DNA from: Deltaproteobacteria bacterium
GTDB taxonomy: Bacteria; Myxococcota_A; UBA796
Direction of reading: 5' to 3'
Length of the DNA: 10,647 nt
Assembly (NCBI GenBank): GCA_002707085.1
Contig: PALY01000112.1
Location: forward strand, 10,020 to 20,666
The notes beneath the pieces were generated by a model. The model was not told the origin of the DNA. It saw nothing but the letters and a program-made list of their open reading frames with translations, and searched no databases. Both the position numbers and the translations under genes were made by a program. Shown here in pieces: positions 1-6,413 of the stretch (positions are counted from its first letter, which is position 1; each line of letters opens with the position of its first letter).

Positions 1-491
1 TGAATGGCCTCACAGACCCCCGCAACACAAAAGACGGGGGTGAAGATATGTCGAATAAAGCCCAATGTGCGGCCTTCTGCATCGACAACGACACCGATTT
101 CTTCATTGCCATGGTCGATGTCATGCACCGTATTGAGCGCTTCTGGAATCGGAACTTCTATGAACCCGATTGCAGATGGAAATTGGAGTTGAAGCCGTTC
201 CAGACCATCGGTTGATATTTCGGAGGATCCGGTGTCATCTGGGTCATCCGCAGGGTCGTCTGCAGGATCATCCGCAGGGTCGTCTGCAGGGTCATCCGCA
301 GGGTCGTCTGCAGGGTCATCCGCAGGGTCATCCGCAGGGTCGTCTGCAGGGTCGTCTGCAGGGTCGTCACCCGCAATTTTTGCACAGGAACCATCCGATG
401 TCATCGCATAGCCGTCCGGACACATCGCCGGCTCCGACTTCGTACAACCAAGGCACAGCGCTGCGCAAAAGACCCCTAAAAACCATCTCAT
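1..491 (-). CDS. Putative lipoprotein with DDPA repeat spacer (partial, C-terminus beyond window)
   Basis: The frame is open from ATG at 491 to base 1 with no stop, so about 163 codons of the N-terminal part are visible. The first 15 residues form a short signal peptide (MRWFLGVFCAALCLG) before Cys16. The lipobox is atypical because position -3 is Cys, but lipid attachment is likely. Next come Cys24 and Cys36 bracketing PDGYAMTSDG, then ten perfect DDPA units (residues 42-81), DDPDDTGSS, and an ordinary-looking domain of about 70 residues ending near PVFCVAGVCEAI at the window edge. That domain is not recognised. The gene starts one base after the stop of the cytochrome gene and shares its N-terminal module with it, so the two are probably cotranscribed paralogous surface lipoproteins. 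The DDPA stretch would act as an extended acidic stalk holding the distal domain off the membrane (inference). Function unknown. Confidence 0.8.
   Translation of the reverse strand, partial: MRWFLGVFCAALCLGCTKSEPAMCPDGYAMTSDGSCAKIAGDDPADDPADDPADDPADDPADDPADDPADDPADDPADDPADDPDDTGSSEISTDGLERLQLQFPSAIGFIEVPIPEALNTVHDIDHGNEEIGVVVDAEGRTLGFIRHIFTPVFCVAGVCEAI
249..368 (-). repeat. Ten tandem 12-bp units encoding DDPA
   Basis: Ten consecutive 12-base units (plus-strand form YGCAGGGTCRTC) differ only at a few positions, mainly wobble bases. They translate on the minus strand to Asp-Asp-Pro-Ala. The unit is a multiple of three, so gain or loss of copies keeps the frame and changes only the spacer length. 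It lies inside the partial lipoprotein gene. Confidence 0.95.
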
Positions 492-492
492 G

Positions 493-2001
493 CTATCCAC
501 CTGGAGGATCATCCATGGGTGGGTCATCCATGGGTGGGTCATCCATGGGTGGGTCGTCCATGGGTGGGTCGTCCATTGGACCATCGGGGGGAGGATCGTC
601 AGGTTCTGGAGGATCATCCAACGGAGGTTCGTCAAAGTCACTTCCACCCGTCATGCTCCATGGCGGCGGGGCGTGATCAGAATCATGACACGACCCACTA
701 CCTCCAGTACACATGTTTCGCTCGTACACCATGGTGGGTGCCAATTCGTCTGGAAACCGAATGTCGTTTTCTTTATTTAGGTGCAGCGTGACATCGGTAA
801 TACAGGATGCATCATCCGTGCATTCATAATCAGACATCGTATTTGAGTGACACATGGTACAGCTGGGACCCGGCAATATTAAGTGGTCAATATGAGCCCC
901 GCTCATCGACTCCCACTCTGCCATTGAACTGTCTATGTACGGGTGACAATCCCCACAGCTCTGTTCACCCGCATCTTCAGAAATCTCACCATTGGGTTCT
1001 TGTCCGTTTCCATGACAATACAAATCACTGCATGTACCGGCTTCCCAGCTGGCTTCTGGACTCAATCCACCCGCAAAGGTGACTTCTGAATGATCTGGGG
1101 TGGCGTCGCCAACAATCACATGGCCAACAGAGAAGATATCGTCTGGCTTGGTGTGACACTCCACACAATCAAAACCAGATTTCATCGCAGAATCTTGAAC
1201 ATGCACAGTGTGCGCCTGGAATGAATAGGTCGTGGTTGGATCACCCGCTTCACCATTGACTTCACGGGGTGGCGCTCCAGATTCATCCTCTTCCCCACCA
1301 TGACAATAAATACAGTTGGTTCGCCACTCTTCTAAACCTTCATGGCAATCATCACAGTTGACTTCCGTCTCTGGGAAAGCACCCGACATTCCACGATAGT
1401 CATCACCGTGACAAGGCATACAGTCCTCCACCAAATTGTTGGTGTCTGGACCATGCACTCTCGCACCGGCGTACCCTGGCGGGTGGTAGGTTTCTACCGC
1501 ACCATCCGCATCTGAATCGGCATCTGCATCCGTGTCGGCATCCGCATCCGCATCTGTGTCGGCATCCGCATCGGCGTCAGCGTCCACATCCGTGTCGGCA
1601 TCCGCATCTGAGTCCACACCTCCACAAGCCGGATCGTCTGCACACCCAGGATCATCGCAGTCAAACAACTCGTCGCGATCGTTATCAGCACCATCGGTAC
1701 ATTCCCCAGGTGCATCCCCTTCAATGTCTGGATCCTCCGCACAGGCCGGATCGTCTGCACACCCAGGGTCATCACAATCAAAGAGCGAGTCCCGATCATT
1801 GTCGGCGCCATCTGTACATTCGCCATCGGCGTCCCCTTCAATGGCAGGGTCTTCGATGCTTGCAGAGTCATCCGCTGGTGTGTCGACTTCAACACATACA
1901 CCATCAGACGTCATGCCATAGCCATCTTCACACACAGCTTCCTTGTCGGTCGCGCACGACCACACACACAGAAGCACAAAAATGTGAATCCAAAACCTCA
2001 T
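493..2001 (-). CDS. Multiheme c-type cytochrome lipoprotein (CX4CH...CXXCH type)
   Basis: Predicted lipoprotein of 502 residues, probably an extracytoplasmic electron carrier. The ATG at 2001 gives the signal peptide MRFWIHIFVLLCVWS|C with Cys16; ATG 2013 and TTG 2016 are in-frame alternatives. The chosen start puts Cys16, Cys24 and Cys36 exactly where the downstream lipoprotein has them. Residues 54-126 hold two copies of a CTDGADNDRD-LFDCDDPGC unit, and 130-167 are Asp-Ala/Asp-Thr spacer. Heme motifs: CMPCH 194, CDDCH 216, CIYCH 230, CVECH 279, CSDLYCH 324 (CX4CH), CGDCH 349, CTMCH 381 and a last CX6CH at 431. HxxH histidines (HTVH, HIDH) precede several motifs and could be axial ligands. 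The CX4CH followed by CXXCH is the pattern described for Geobacter multiheme proteins (TIGR01904-like). The tail (residues 456-502) is DDPP-rich and ends in five MDDPP units. Redox partner and substrate cannot be read from the sequence. Confidence 0.9.
   Translation of the reverse strand: MRFWIHIFVLLCVWSCATDKEAVCEDGYGMTSDGVCVEVDTPADDSASIEDPAIEGDADGECTDGADNDRDSLFDCDDPGCADDPACAEDPDIEGDAPGECTDGADNDRDELFDCDDPGCADDPACGGVDSDADADTDVDADADADADTDADADADTDADADSDADGAVETYHPPGYAGARVHGPDTNNLVEDCMPCHGDDYRGMSGAFPETEVNCDDCHEGLEEWRTNCIYCHGGEEDESGAPPREVNGEAGDPTTTYSFQAHTVHVQDSAMKSGFDCVECHTKPDDIFSVGHVIVGDATPDHSEVTFAGGLSPEASWEAGTCSDLYCHGNGQEPNGEISEDAGEQSCGDCHPYIDSSMAEWESMSGAHIDHLILPGPSCTMCHSNTMSDYECTDDASCITDVTLHLNKENDIRFPDELAPTMVYERNMCTGGSGSCHDSDHAPPPWSMTGGSDFDEPPLDDPPEPDDPPPDGPMDDPPMDDPPMDDPPMDDPPMDDPPGG
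497..502 (-). promoter_or_regulatory. Shine-Dalgarno site of the partial lipoprotein gene
   Basis: AGGTGG on the minus strand lies five bases upstream of the ATG at 491, inside the last codons (Pro-Gly-Gly) of the upstream cytochrome gene. With the TAG at 495-493 it suggests translational coupling of the two genes and supports the start at 491. Confidence 0.6.
502..576 (-). repeat. Five tandem 15-bp units encoding MDDPP
   Basis: Five nearly identical 15-base units (plus-strand form GGGTGGGTCATCCAT) encode Met-Asp-Asp-Pro-Pro at the C-terminus of the cytochrome. Degenerate relatives (LDDPP, EPDDPPP) precede them at about 577-636. The array is in frame, so copy-number change would lengthen or shorten the tail. 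It ends next to the ribosome-binding site of the next gene. Confidence 0.95.
1501..1614 (-). repeat. Asp-Ala/Asp-Thr hexanucleotide repeat (spacer in cytochrome)
   Basis: About 19 six-base units of the form GAY-GCN, some GAY-ACN, GAC-GTG or GAT-TCN, give an uninterrupted alternating Asp-X spacer of about 38 residues. It separates the Cys/Asp-rich N-terminal units from the heme domain. Such acidic alternation is typical of secreted linkers and could bind calcium (inference). Confidence 0.9.
1624..1842 (-). repeat. Duplicated 39-residue Cys/Asp-rich unit in the cytochrome
   Basis: Two direct copies (1842-1726 and 1725-1624, the second slightly shorter) encode IEGDAxGECTDGADNDRD followed by a short linker and LFDCDDPGCADDPAC. 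The nucleotide copies are clearly similar but not identical, which indicates an older internal duplication. Each has four cysteines and many aspartates; similar units are common in secreted myxobacterial proteins and probably bind metal or form disulfides. Confidence 0.85.
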
Positions 2002-2094
2002 AATCATCGTCATCAACAGTGTAGATCAGAACTCGGACAAAAGGTGTCCAAAAACACAACCACACCCAGAGAGCTACCGGACTACAAGCTACAG
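2002..2094. promoter_or_regulatory. Divergent intergenic region with a small inverted repeat
   Basis: This is the only space between the leftward lipoprotein operon and the rightward recQ cluster, so promoters for both should lie here or within the gene starts. No convincing sigma-70 -35/-10 pair was found on either strand. A perfect 5-bp inverted repeat, GGACA-AAAGG-TGTCC (2035-2049), sits in the middle and could be a short operator, but arms this short can occur by chance. If recQ starts at GTG 2044, the repeat would overlap that start. Confidence 0.35.
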
Positions 2095-4194
2095 ATGAAC
2101 CTTCAAGCACTGTTACATACCCATTTTGGTCACCCTGAATTTAGACCTGGACAACACACAGTGGTTGAACACGTCCATGGTGGAAACAACGCCCTTGTGG
2201 TGATGCCAACAGGACACGGAAAAAGCCTTTGCTACCAACTGCCGGCACTCTCAAGAGGCGGAACCACCATTGTGGTTTCTCCCTTGATTGCCCTCATGAA
2301 AGACCAGGTTGACACCCTCCATAGGAAGAACATCTCAGCCACCCTGATCAACTCGACCATTTCTTACACAGAGCGCCAACATCGCATTCAACAGATGATC
2401 AAGGGTGAATACCGCATGGTGTATGTGGCCCCCGAACGGTTCAACGAACGGTTCATGGCCAGCGTAGCCCAAACGGATGTACGGATGCTGGCCATCGACG
2501 AAGCCCATTGCATCAGCCAATGGGGCCATGATTTTCGACCAGACTACCTTCGAATCGGAGAAGTGCGCAGTGCGCTGGGAAACATCCCCACCATCGCACT
2601 GACGGCCACGGCCACCCCGGATGTTCAAGATGACATTCTAAAACAACTGGGCATGCAAGATGCCCGTCGTTTTATCACAGGCTTTGATCGAGAAAATCTG
2701 CGACTAGATGTCATGATCATGCGGACCCCTGGTGCAAAGCACATGGCGATACCCAGCGTGGTTCGAGATCTCCCGGCACTGGTTTATTGTGCCACCCGAA
2801 AGAACGTTGAAGCGGTCACAGAAACCCTGCGACAAGCCGGTCATTCGGTGGCCGCATACCATGCCGGAATTCCCCACAACACACGAAAACGCGTCCAAGA
2901 AGACTTCATGTCGGGCCGGCTGCCCCTCGTGGTGGCCACCAATGCATTTGGAATGGGTGTCGATAAAGCCAATATTCGCTCCATCGTTCACTTTGATCTG
3001 CCGGGTACCTTGGAGGCCTACTACCAAGAAATTGGAAGAGCGGGCCGTGATGGTAAACCAGCGACAGCGACACTGATGTTCCGACCCGCGGATCGGTCAT
3101 TACAGGAGTTCTTCATTCAAGGGGCGCACCCGCCTGCTGGTCAAGTCCACGTGGTCTACGACCTATTGCGAGGTCAAAACGAAAACCCCATATGGTGGAA
3201 TGCAGAAGAGATTGCTCGACGTACCGGCAACGAAACCCGACTCATTCAAAGCTGCTTGAGTGTGCTGCAGCAATTTGGACTGATCGCACGGACGTCTACC
3301 CGAAACCAAGACAATGACGAACTGGTCTTTGGCCTGCAGTTGCGAAATCCCGAGCGTGATTTGGAGTTGACCGAAGCGCAAATGGCCGAACGTCGTCACC
3401 ACGCGTTCGCACAATTGGAAAAAATGGTGGCTTATGGAAAGGCACCATGCCAGCGCCATGCGGTTTTAAAGTATTTTGGGGAAACACCCACATGGGAACG
3501 TTGCGGGCGTTGCACAGGCTGTGATTCCGGTCAGCCCATGGTGGTAGAAGCCAGAAGTATTTCAGACCGAGAACTTGAATCTGTGCGCAAGGTGCTGGCC
3601 TGTATGGCACGAATGAGGCGGCCATTCTCCACCTCGCTTATCGCCAAAGTGGTCACGGGTTCAAAAGACAAAACTGTGCGCACATTTGGGTTCGACCAAC
3701 TCAGTACTTGGGGCATCTTGAGTGGCTGGAGTCAGGCAAGGGTGGAACGGCTGCTGGGTGCCATGGAAGAGGCTGCTCTCATCGAAGGCATACTGACCTC
3801 AAAAGACATTCGTGGTTCAGCCCGCACCTGGAAGAATTTAGCGCTCACCGAACATGGTCGATCCGTCATGCGAGGTGATGTCACCGATGTGTCCATGTCT
3901 ATCCCCAAGCCTGCTCACCAAAACCCCACCACCTCTTTCGATCCCACAGAAGCAAACGACGGTGTGGTCGACGAAGACTTGCTCGCTCATCTACGGCAGA
4001 CCCGGTACCGTTTGGCCCAAGACGATGCTGTACCCGCGTATGTAGTGGCCTCCAACCGCACTCTGAATGCCATCGCCGCCCTTCGACCCACCTCTATCGA
4101 TGCATTGTCGACCGTTCATGGGATGGGCCGCAAGCGGCTCACGAGATATGGCGATGAGCTTATTGATGCAGTACGAGGTTGGACCCGATGTTGA
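2095..4194 (+). CDS. recQ: ATP-dependent DNA helicase, RecQ family
   Basis: A 3'-5' DNA helicase of recombination and repair, 699 residues from ATG 2095. The helicase core shows FRPGQ (motif 0), Walker A MPTGHGKS (residues 37-44), DEAH 135-138 followed by the RecQ aromatic loop CISQWGHDFRPDY, ALTATA (motif III), ATNAFGMGVDK and QEIGRAGRDG (motif VI, about 312-320). The zinc module is Cys452-x17-Cys470-xx-Cys473-xx-Cys476. An RQC-like winged helix follows (about 494-603), then an HRDC domain (about 624-694). About 130 residues separate motif VI from the zinc cysteines, against roughly 50 in E. coli RecQ. This stretch contains a winged-helix-like segment (EEIARRTGNETRLIQSCLSV), as in a non-enterobacterial RecQ subgroup. 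No strong Shine-Dalgarno was found; in-frame GTG 2044 and ATG 1984 are possible, but 1984 would overlap the divergent gene and 2095 matches the family start. It heads a four-gene cluster and overlaps the next gene. Confidence 0.95.
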   Translation: MNLQALLHTHFGHPEFRPGQHTVVEHVHGGNNALVVMPTGHGKSLCYQLPALSRGGTTIVVSPLIALMKDQVDTLHRKNISATLINSTISYTERQHRIQQMIKGEYRMVYVAPERFNERFMASVAQTDVRMLAIDEAHCISQWGHDFRPDYLRIGEVRSALGNIPTIALTATATPDVQDDILKQLGMQDARRFITGFDRENLRLDVMIMRTPGAKHMAIPSVVRDLPALVYCATRKNVEAVTETLRQAGHSVAAYHAGIPHNTRKRVQEDFMSGRLPLVVATNAFGMGVDKANIRSIVHFDLPGTLEAYYQEIGRAGRDGKPATATLMFRPADRSLQEFFIQGAHPPAGQVHVVYDLLRGQNENPIWWNAEEIARRTGNETRLIQSCLSVLQQFGLIARTSTRNQDNDELVFGLQLRNPERDLELTEAQMAERRHHAFAQLEKMVAYGKAPCQRHAVLKYFGETPTWERCGRCTGCDSGQPMVVEARSISDRELESVRKVLACMARMRRPFSTSLIAKVVTGSKDKTVRTFGFDQLSTWGILSGWSQARVERLLGAMEEAALIEGILTSKDIRGSARTWKNLALTEHGRSVMRGDVTDVSMSIPKPAHQNPTTSFDPTEANDGVVDEDLLAHLRQTRYRLAQDDAVPAYVVASNRTLNAIAALRPTSIDALSTVHGMGRKRLTRYGDELIDAVRGWTRC
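4175..4178 (+). promoter_or_regulatory. Shine-Dalgarno deciding the ATG 4188 start
   Basis: GAGG lies nine bases before ATG 4188, inside the 3' end of recQ. It favours ATG 4188 over the in-frame TTG at 4179, which would sit directly on top of this site. Confidence 0.55.
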
Positions 4195-6413
4195 AGCGCC
4201 TTTGGATGGGCTTTGCACTCGCGTTCCTGCTGGGGATCGCCGTGGAATACAACCGCGGAAACCCTCCGCGGGACGCTGCACCTGTGCGCGTCCAAGATGA
4301 TTCTGGGCGTCGCCAACTGTTGCTGATCATCGACTCGCTCTCGATCCCAAATTTCAAGGCCATGCCGGCACTACAAGCCATCGCAAAAGATGGCTATTAC
4401 GCCGAAGTAGAACCCTGCTTAGAACGCATCACCTACGTCTGTATCAAAGAAGCATTTACGGGCCGAACCACCTTCACCCTCTTTGGCCTGTTCCAAAACT
4501 TTGGTGTGGGAACGACCGATCCTGGTGACAACCTCTTGCGGGATGCAAAAGCTGCAGGGAAAACGGTCGCCATGGTCTCCGCGGGCGATCTCGCACCTTT
4601 TAATGTCGACTTAGACACAAACGATGTCTTCAAAAAAGGACCGTCCAAACGAGAAGAGGCCAAAGCAGAATCAAGATCGAAGGATGCCGATTTATTGATC
4701 TACCACTGGATTTGGCACGACACGCAGGCACACCACCATCGAGTGGGTTCAAAGAAGTACAAAAAGAGCGTTCGGGAAGCCAACAATTTGGTACAGAAGG
4801 TGGTGGATTGGCTTCCTGAAGACATGGATTTGATCATTGCGGGCGATCATGGTCATGCAGACGATGGCCGACATGTGCAAGGACTCGACATTCCCACGGT
4901 GTTCATTGCAAAGTCGCCCAACATCAAACCTGTCCACGTAAAAGAACGGATCCCCATCTCCGCACTCCGGTTTCTTTCAGGGGCATCCATTGGTCTGTAT
5001 TCAGACCAGCTCGATTGGGACCCGAAGTGGGCAGACTGGCTCACAGATCGTGTGGGTCCCGACGCGGTTGATTTGGTTCAGTCTGGTTCAGCTCGGGCGC
5101 CCCCAGGCTTTCCTTTGGCAGCACTGGGCGTATGTCTAATCATCGTGATCCTGGCCAGTGCAGTCGGTCGCAGATGGTGGGCCCCTGTGGTGAGTATTGT
5201 GGCTTTTGTCATGGGCGCATACTTCGAAGAAGCGATGGGAATGATTCACTTCCCGGGATCGCTGCCACGGGTACACACCGTTCTATGGTACGTCCCCACA
5301 GCGGCGTGGGTCCTCGGACTTCTCGCAACCCGACGTCTAAGGGGAGCATTCACCACGACAACCGCAACAGTGGGCACATTGCTGCTGGTTTTGTACCCCG
5401 TCGTTCACCATTACGGCGTCCTCAAGAACCTTGGCAATCTGGCGGCACCACTGGTGGTTGCTACCGCTGCAGCTGCCATCGTAAAGCCAAACTGGTTCCG
5501 ACGTTTTGCCATTCTTCTGTTGGGCGCATTCGCCGCATGGACCTTCTACAAGCTGTCTGACTTCCGCATCTTCAATATTGAAATCGTGAAATACCGGGGA
5601 GCGATGTGGATGAAAGGTCAACCGGTGTTGACCAATGCCGTCATTGGTGTTTTGGCGGGTGGAATCCACATTGTGTTGGACCCGGGCAAATGGCCCAAGC
5701 GCATCAGCGGAGCGGCCCTGGCTGCTGTGGGTGCAGCTGGTGTGATTCACATGTCTGCCATGGCCTACATTGTTCCCACCGTCTTGCTGTTCGTGGCCTT
5801 CTTTTTGAGGCGTTCATCGTACGCACGGTTGTTCAGTCTCGGTTTCGCATGGGCCAGTCCCCACATGTATACCGACATGCGACTGTTCGGCCTCTACGCG
5901 GTGGTGGCGGCGGTCACCATTGGCTTGTGGATGGCAAAAGTTGCTGACCAAGGCCGCACCTCCCGGTGGGCCAGTGGGATCATTGCAGCCATCGGTTGTT
6001 ATCTGGGACTGGCATGGACATTCGGTCTGACCACCGGCGGCATCGACTTCACCTTCGCCATCGCCTGGTTGCCCGGAAGATTGCACGAGCAATTGTGGTG
6101 GGTGATCGCCATTGTGATGACCTTTAAATGTCTGGCACACATTGCATTCATTGCATTCATCATCAAGCGTTTACACGGCGACAATGCCGAAGAATACACG
6201 GATGCAGCGGCTGGAATCGGTCTGCTCCGCTATAGCTTTATTGCCGTATTTGCCGTTGCGTGGCTCATTGCCGCCGATGAGCAGGCTGGCGGACTTCGTC
6301 TCGCTGGCATGCTTCAAGATGGTTTCTATTGGCTGCTGTTGAGCCTCATGCTGGTCGGCATGGTCCGTTTGGGTCCCAAAAGGACACAAATGGAAAAGGA
6401 AGAAGAAGAATGA
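4188..6413 (+). CDS. Membrane alkaline-phosphatase-superfamily protein, GPI ethanolamine-phosphate-transferase-like
   Basis: 741 residues. An N-terminal signal anchor (about 5-20, after MLKR) leads into a periplasmic catalytic domain (about 43-290). About 12-14 hydrophobic segments follow (about 308-731), then a charged tail EKEEEE. Metal-site motifs of the superfamily are visible: LLLIIDS (Asp49), a candidate nucleophile Thr82 in ITYVCIKEAFTG, HDTQAHHH (177-184), and GDHGHADDGRH (Asp220, His221, His229). The spacing from Thr82 to TG91-92, and Lys87, match the TTTMQRLKALTTG signature recalled for PIG-O-type transferases. The layout of catalytic domain then polytopic membrane domain is also that of PIG-N/PIG-O. 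A role in transferring a phosphoethanolamine-like group onto a lipid or glycan is inferred; a phosphodiesterase is the main alternative. It overlaps recQ by 7 bases (ATGTTGA) and the next gene by 4 (ATGA), so the cluster is probably translationally coupled. Confidence 0.85.
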   Translation: MLKRLWMGFALAFLLGIAVEYNRGNPPRDAAPVRVQDDSGRRQLLLIIDSLSIPNFKAMPALQAIAKDGYYAEVEPCLERITYVCIKEAFTGRTTFTLFGLFQNFGVGTTDPGDNLLRDAKAAGKTVAMVSAGDLAPFNVDLDTNDVFKKGPSKREEAKAESRSKDADLLIYHWIWHDTQAHHHRVGSKKYKKSVREANNLVQKVVDWLPEDMDLIIAGDHGHADDGRHVQGLDIPTVFIAKSPNIKPVHVKERIPISALRFLSGASIGLYSDQLDWDPKWADWLTDRVGPDAVDLVQSGSARAPPGFPLAALGVCLIIVILASAVGRRWWAPVVSIVAFVMGAYFEEAMGMIHFPGSLPRVHTVLWYVPTAAWVLGLLATRRLRGAFTTTTATVGTLLLVLYPVVHHYGVLKNLGNLAAPLVVATAAAAIVKPNWFRRFAILLLGAFAAWTFYKLSDFRIFNIEIVKYRGAMWMKGQPVLTNAVIGVLAGGIHIVLDPGKWPKRISGAALAAVGAAGVIHMSAMAYIVPTVLLFVAFFLRRSSYARLFSLGFAWASPHMYTDMRLFGLYAVVAAVTIGLWMAKVADQGRTSRWASGIIAAIGCYLGLAWTFGLTTGGIDFTFAIAWLPGRLHEQLWWVIAIVMTFKCLAHIAFIAFIIKRLHGDNAEEYTDAAAGIGLLRYSFIAVFAVAWLIAADEQAGGLRLAGMLQDGFYWLLLSLMLVGMVRLGPKRTQMEKEEEE
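6397..6400 (+). promoter_or_regulatory. Shine-Dalgarno deciding the ATG 6410 start
   Basis: AGGA (within AAAAGGA) lies nine bases before ATG 6410. That start forms an ATGA overlap with the upstream stop. It is preferred over the in-frame upstream start at 6329, which would add a soluble basic stretch with no family match. Confidence 0.55.

Noticed and set aside
249..576. Possible CRISPR-like array
   Set aside because: Units are contiguous, without unique spacers, and in frame with a coding sequence.
170..676. Plus-strand frame with HPQGRLQG and GGSSMGG repeats
   Set aside because: It is the antisense reading of the DDPA and MDDPP arrays and spans two minus-strand genes; periodic repeats open all frames.
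1532..1921. Plus-strand Ser-Ala-rich frame (MSASASAS...)
   Set aside because: Antisense shadow of the Asp-Ala spacer and duplicated unit of the cytochrome gene.
1984..2094. N-terminal extension of recQ from ATG 1984
   Set aside because: It would overlap the signal peptide of the divergent cytochrome gene; the added residues resemble no RecQ N-terminus.
6329..6409. Upstream start of the sulfatase-fold gene
   Set aside because: It lies deep inside the preceding gene, and ATG 6410 has an AGGA site and the ATGA overlap.
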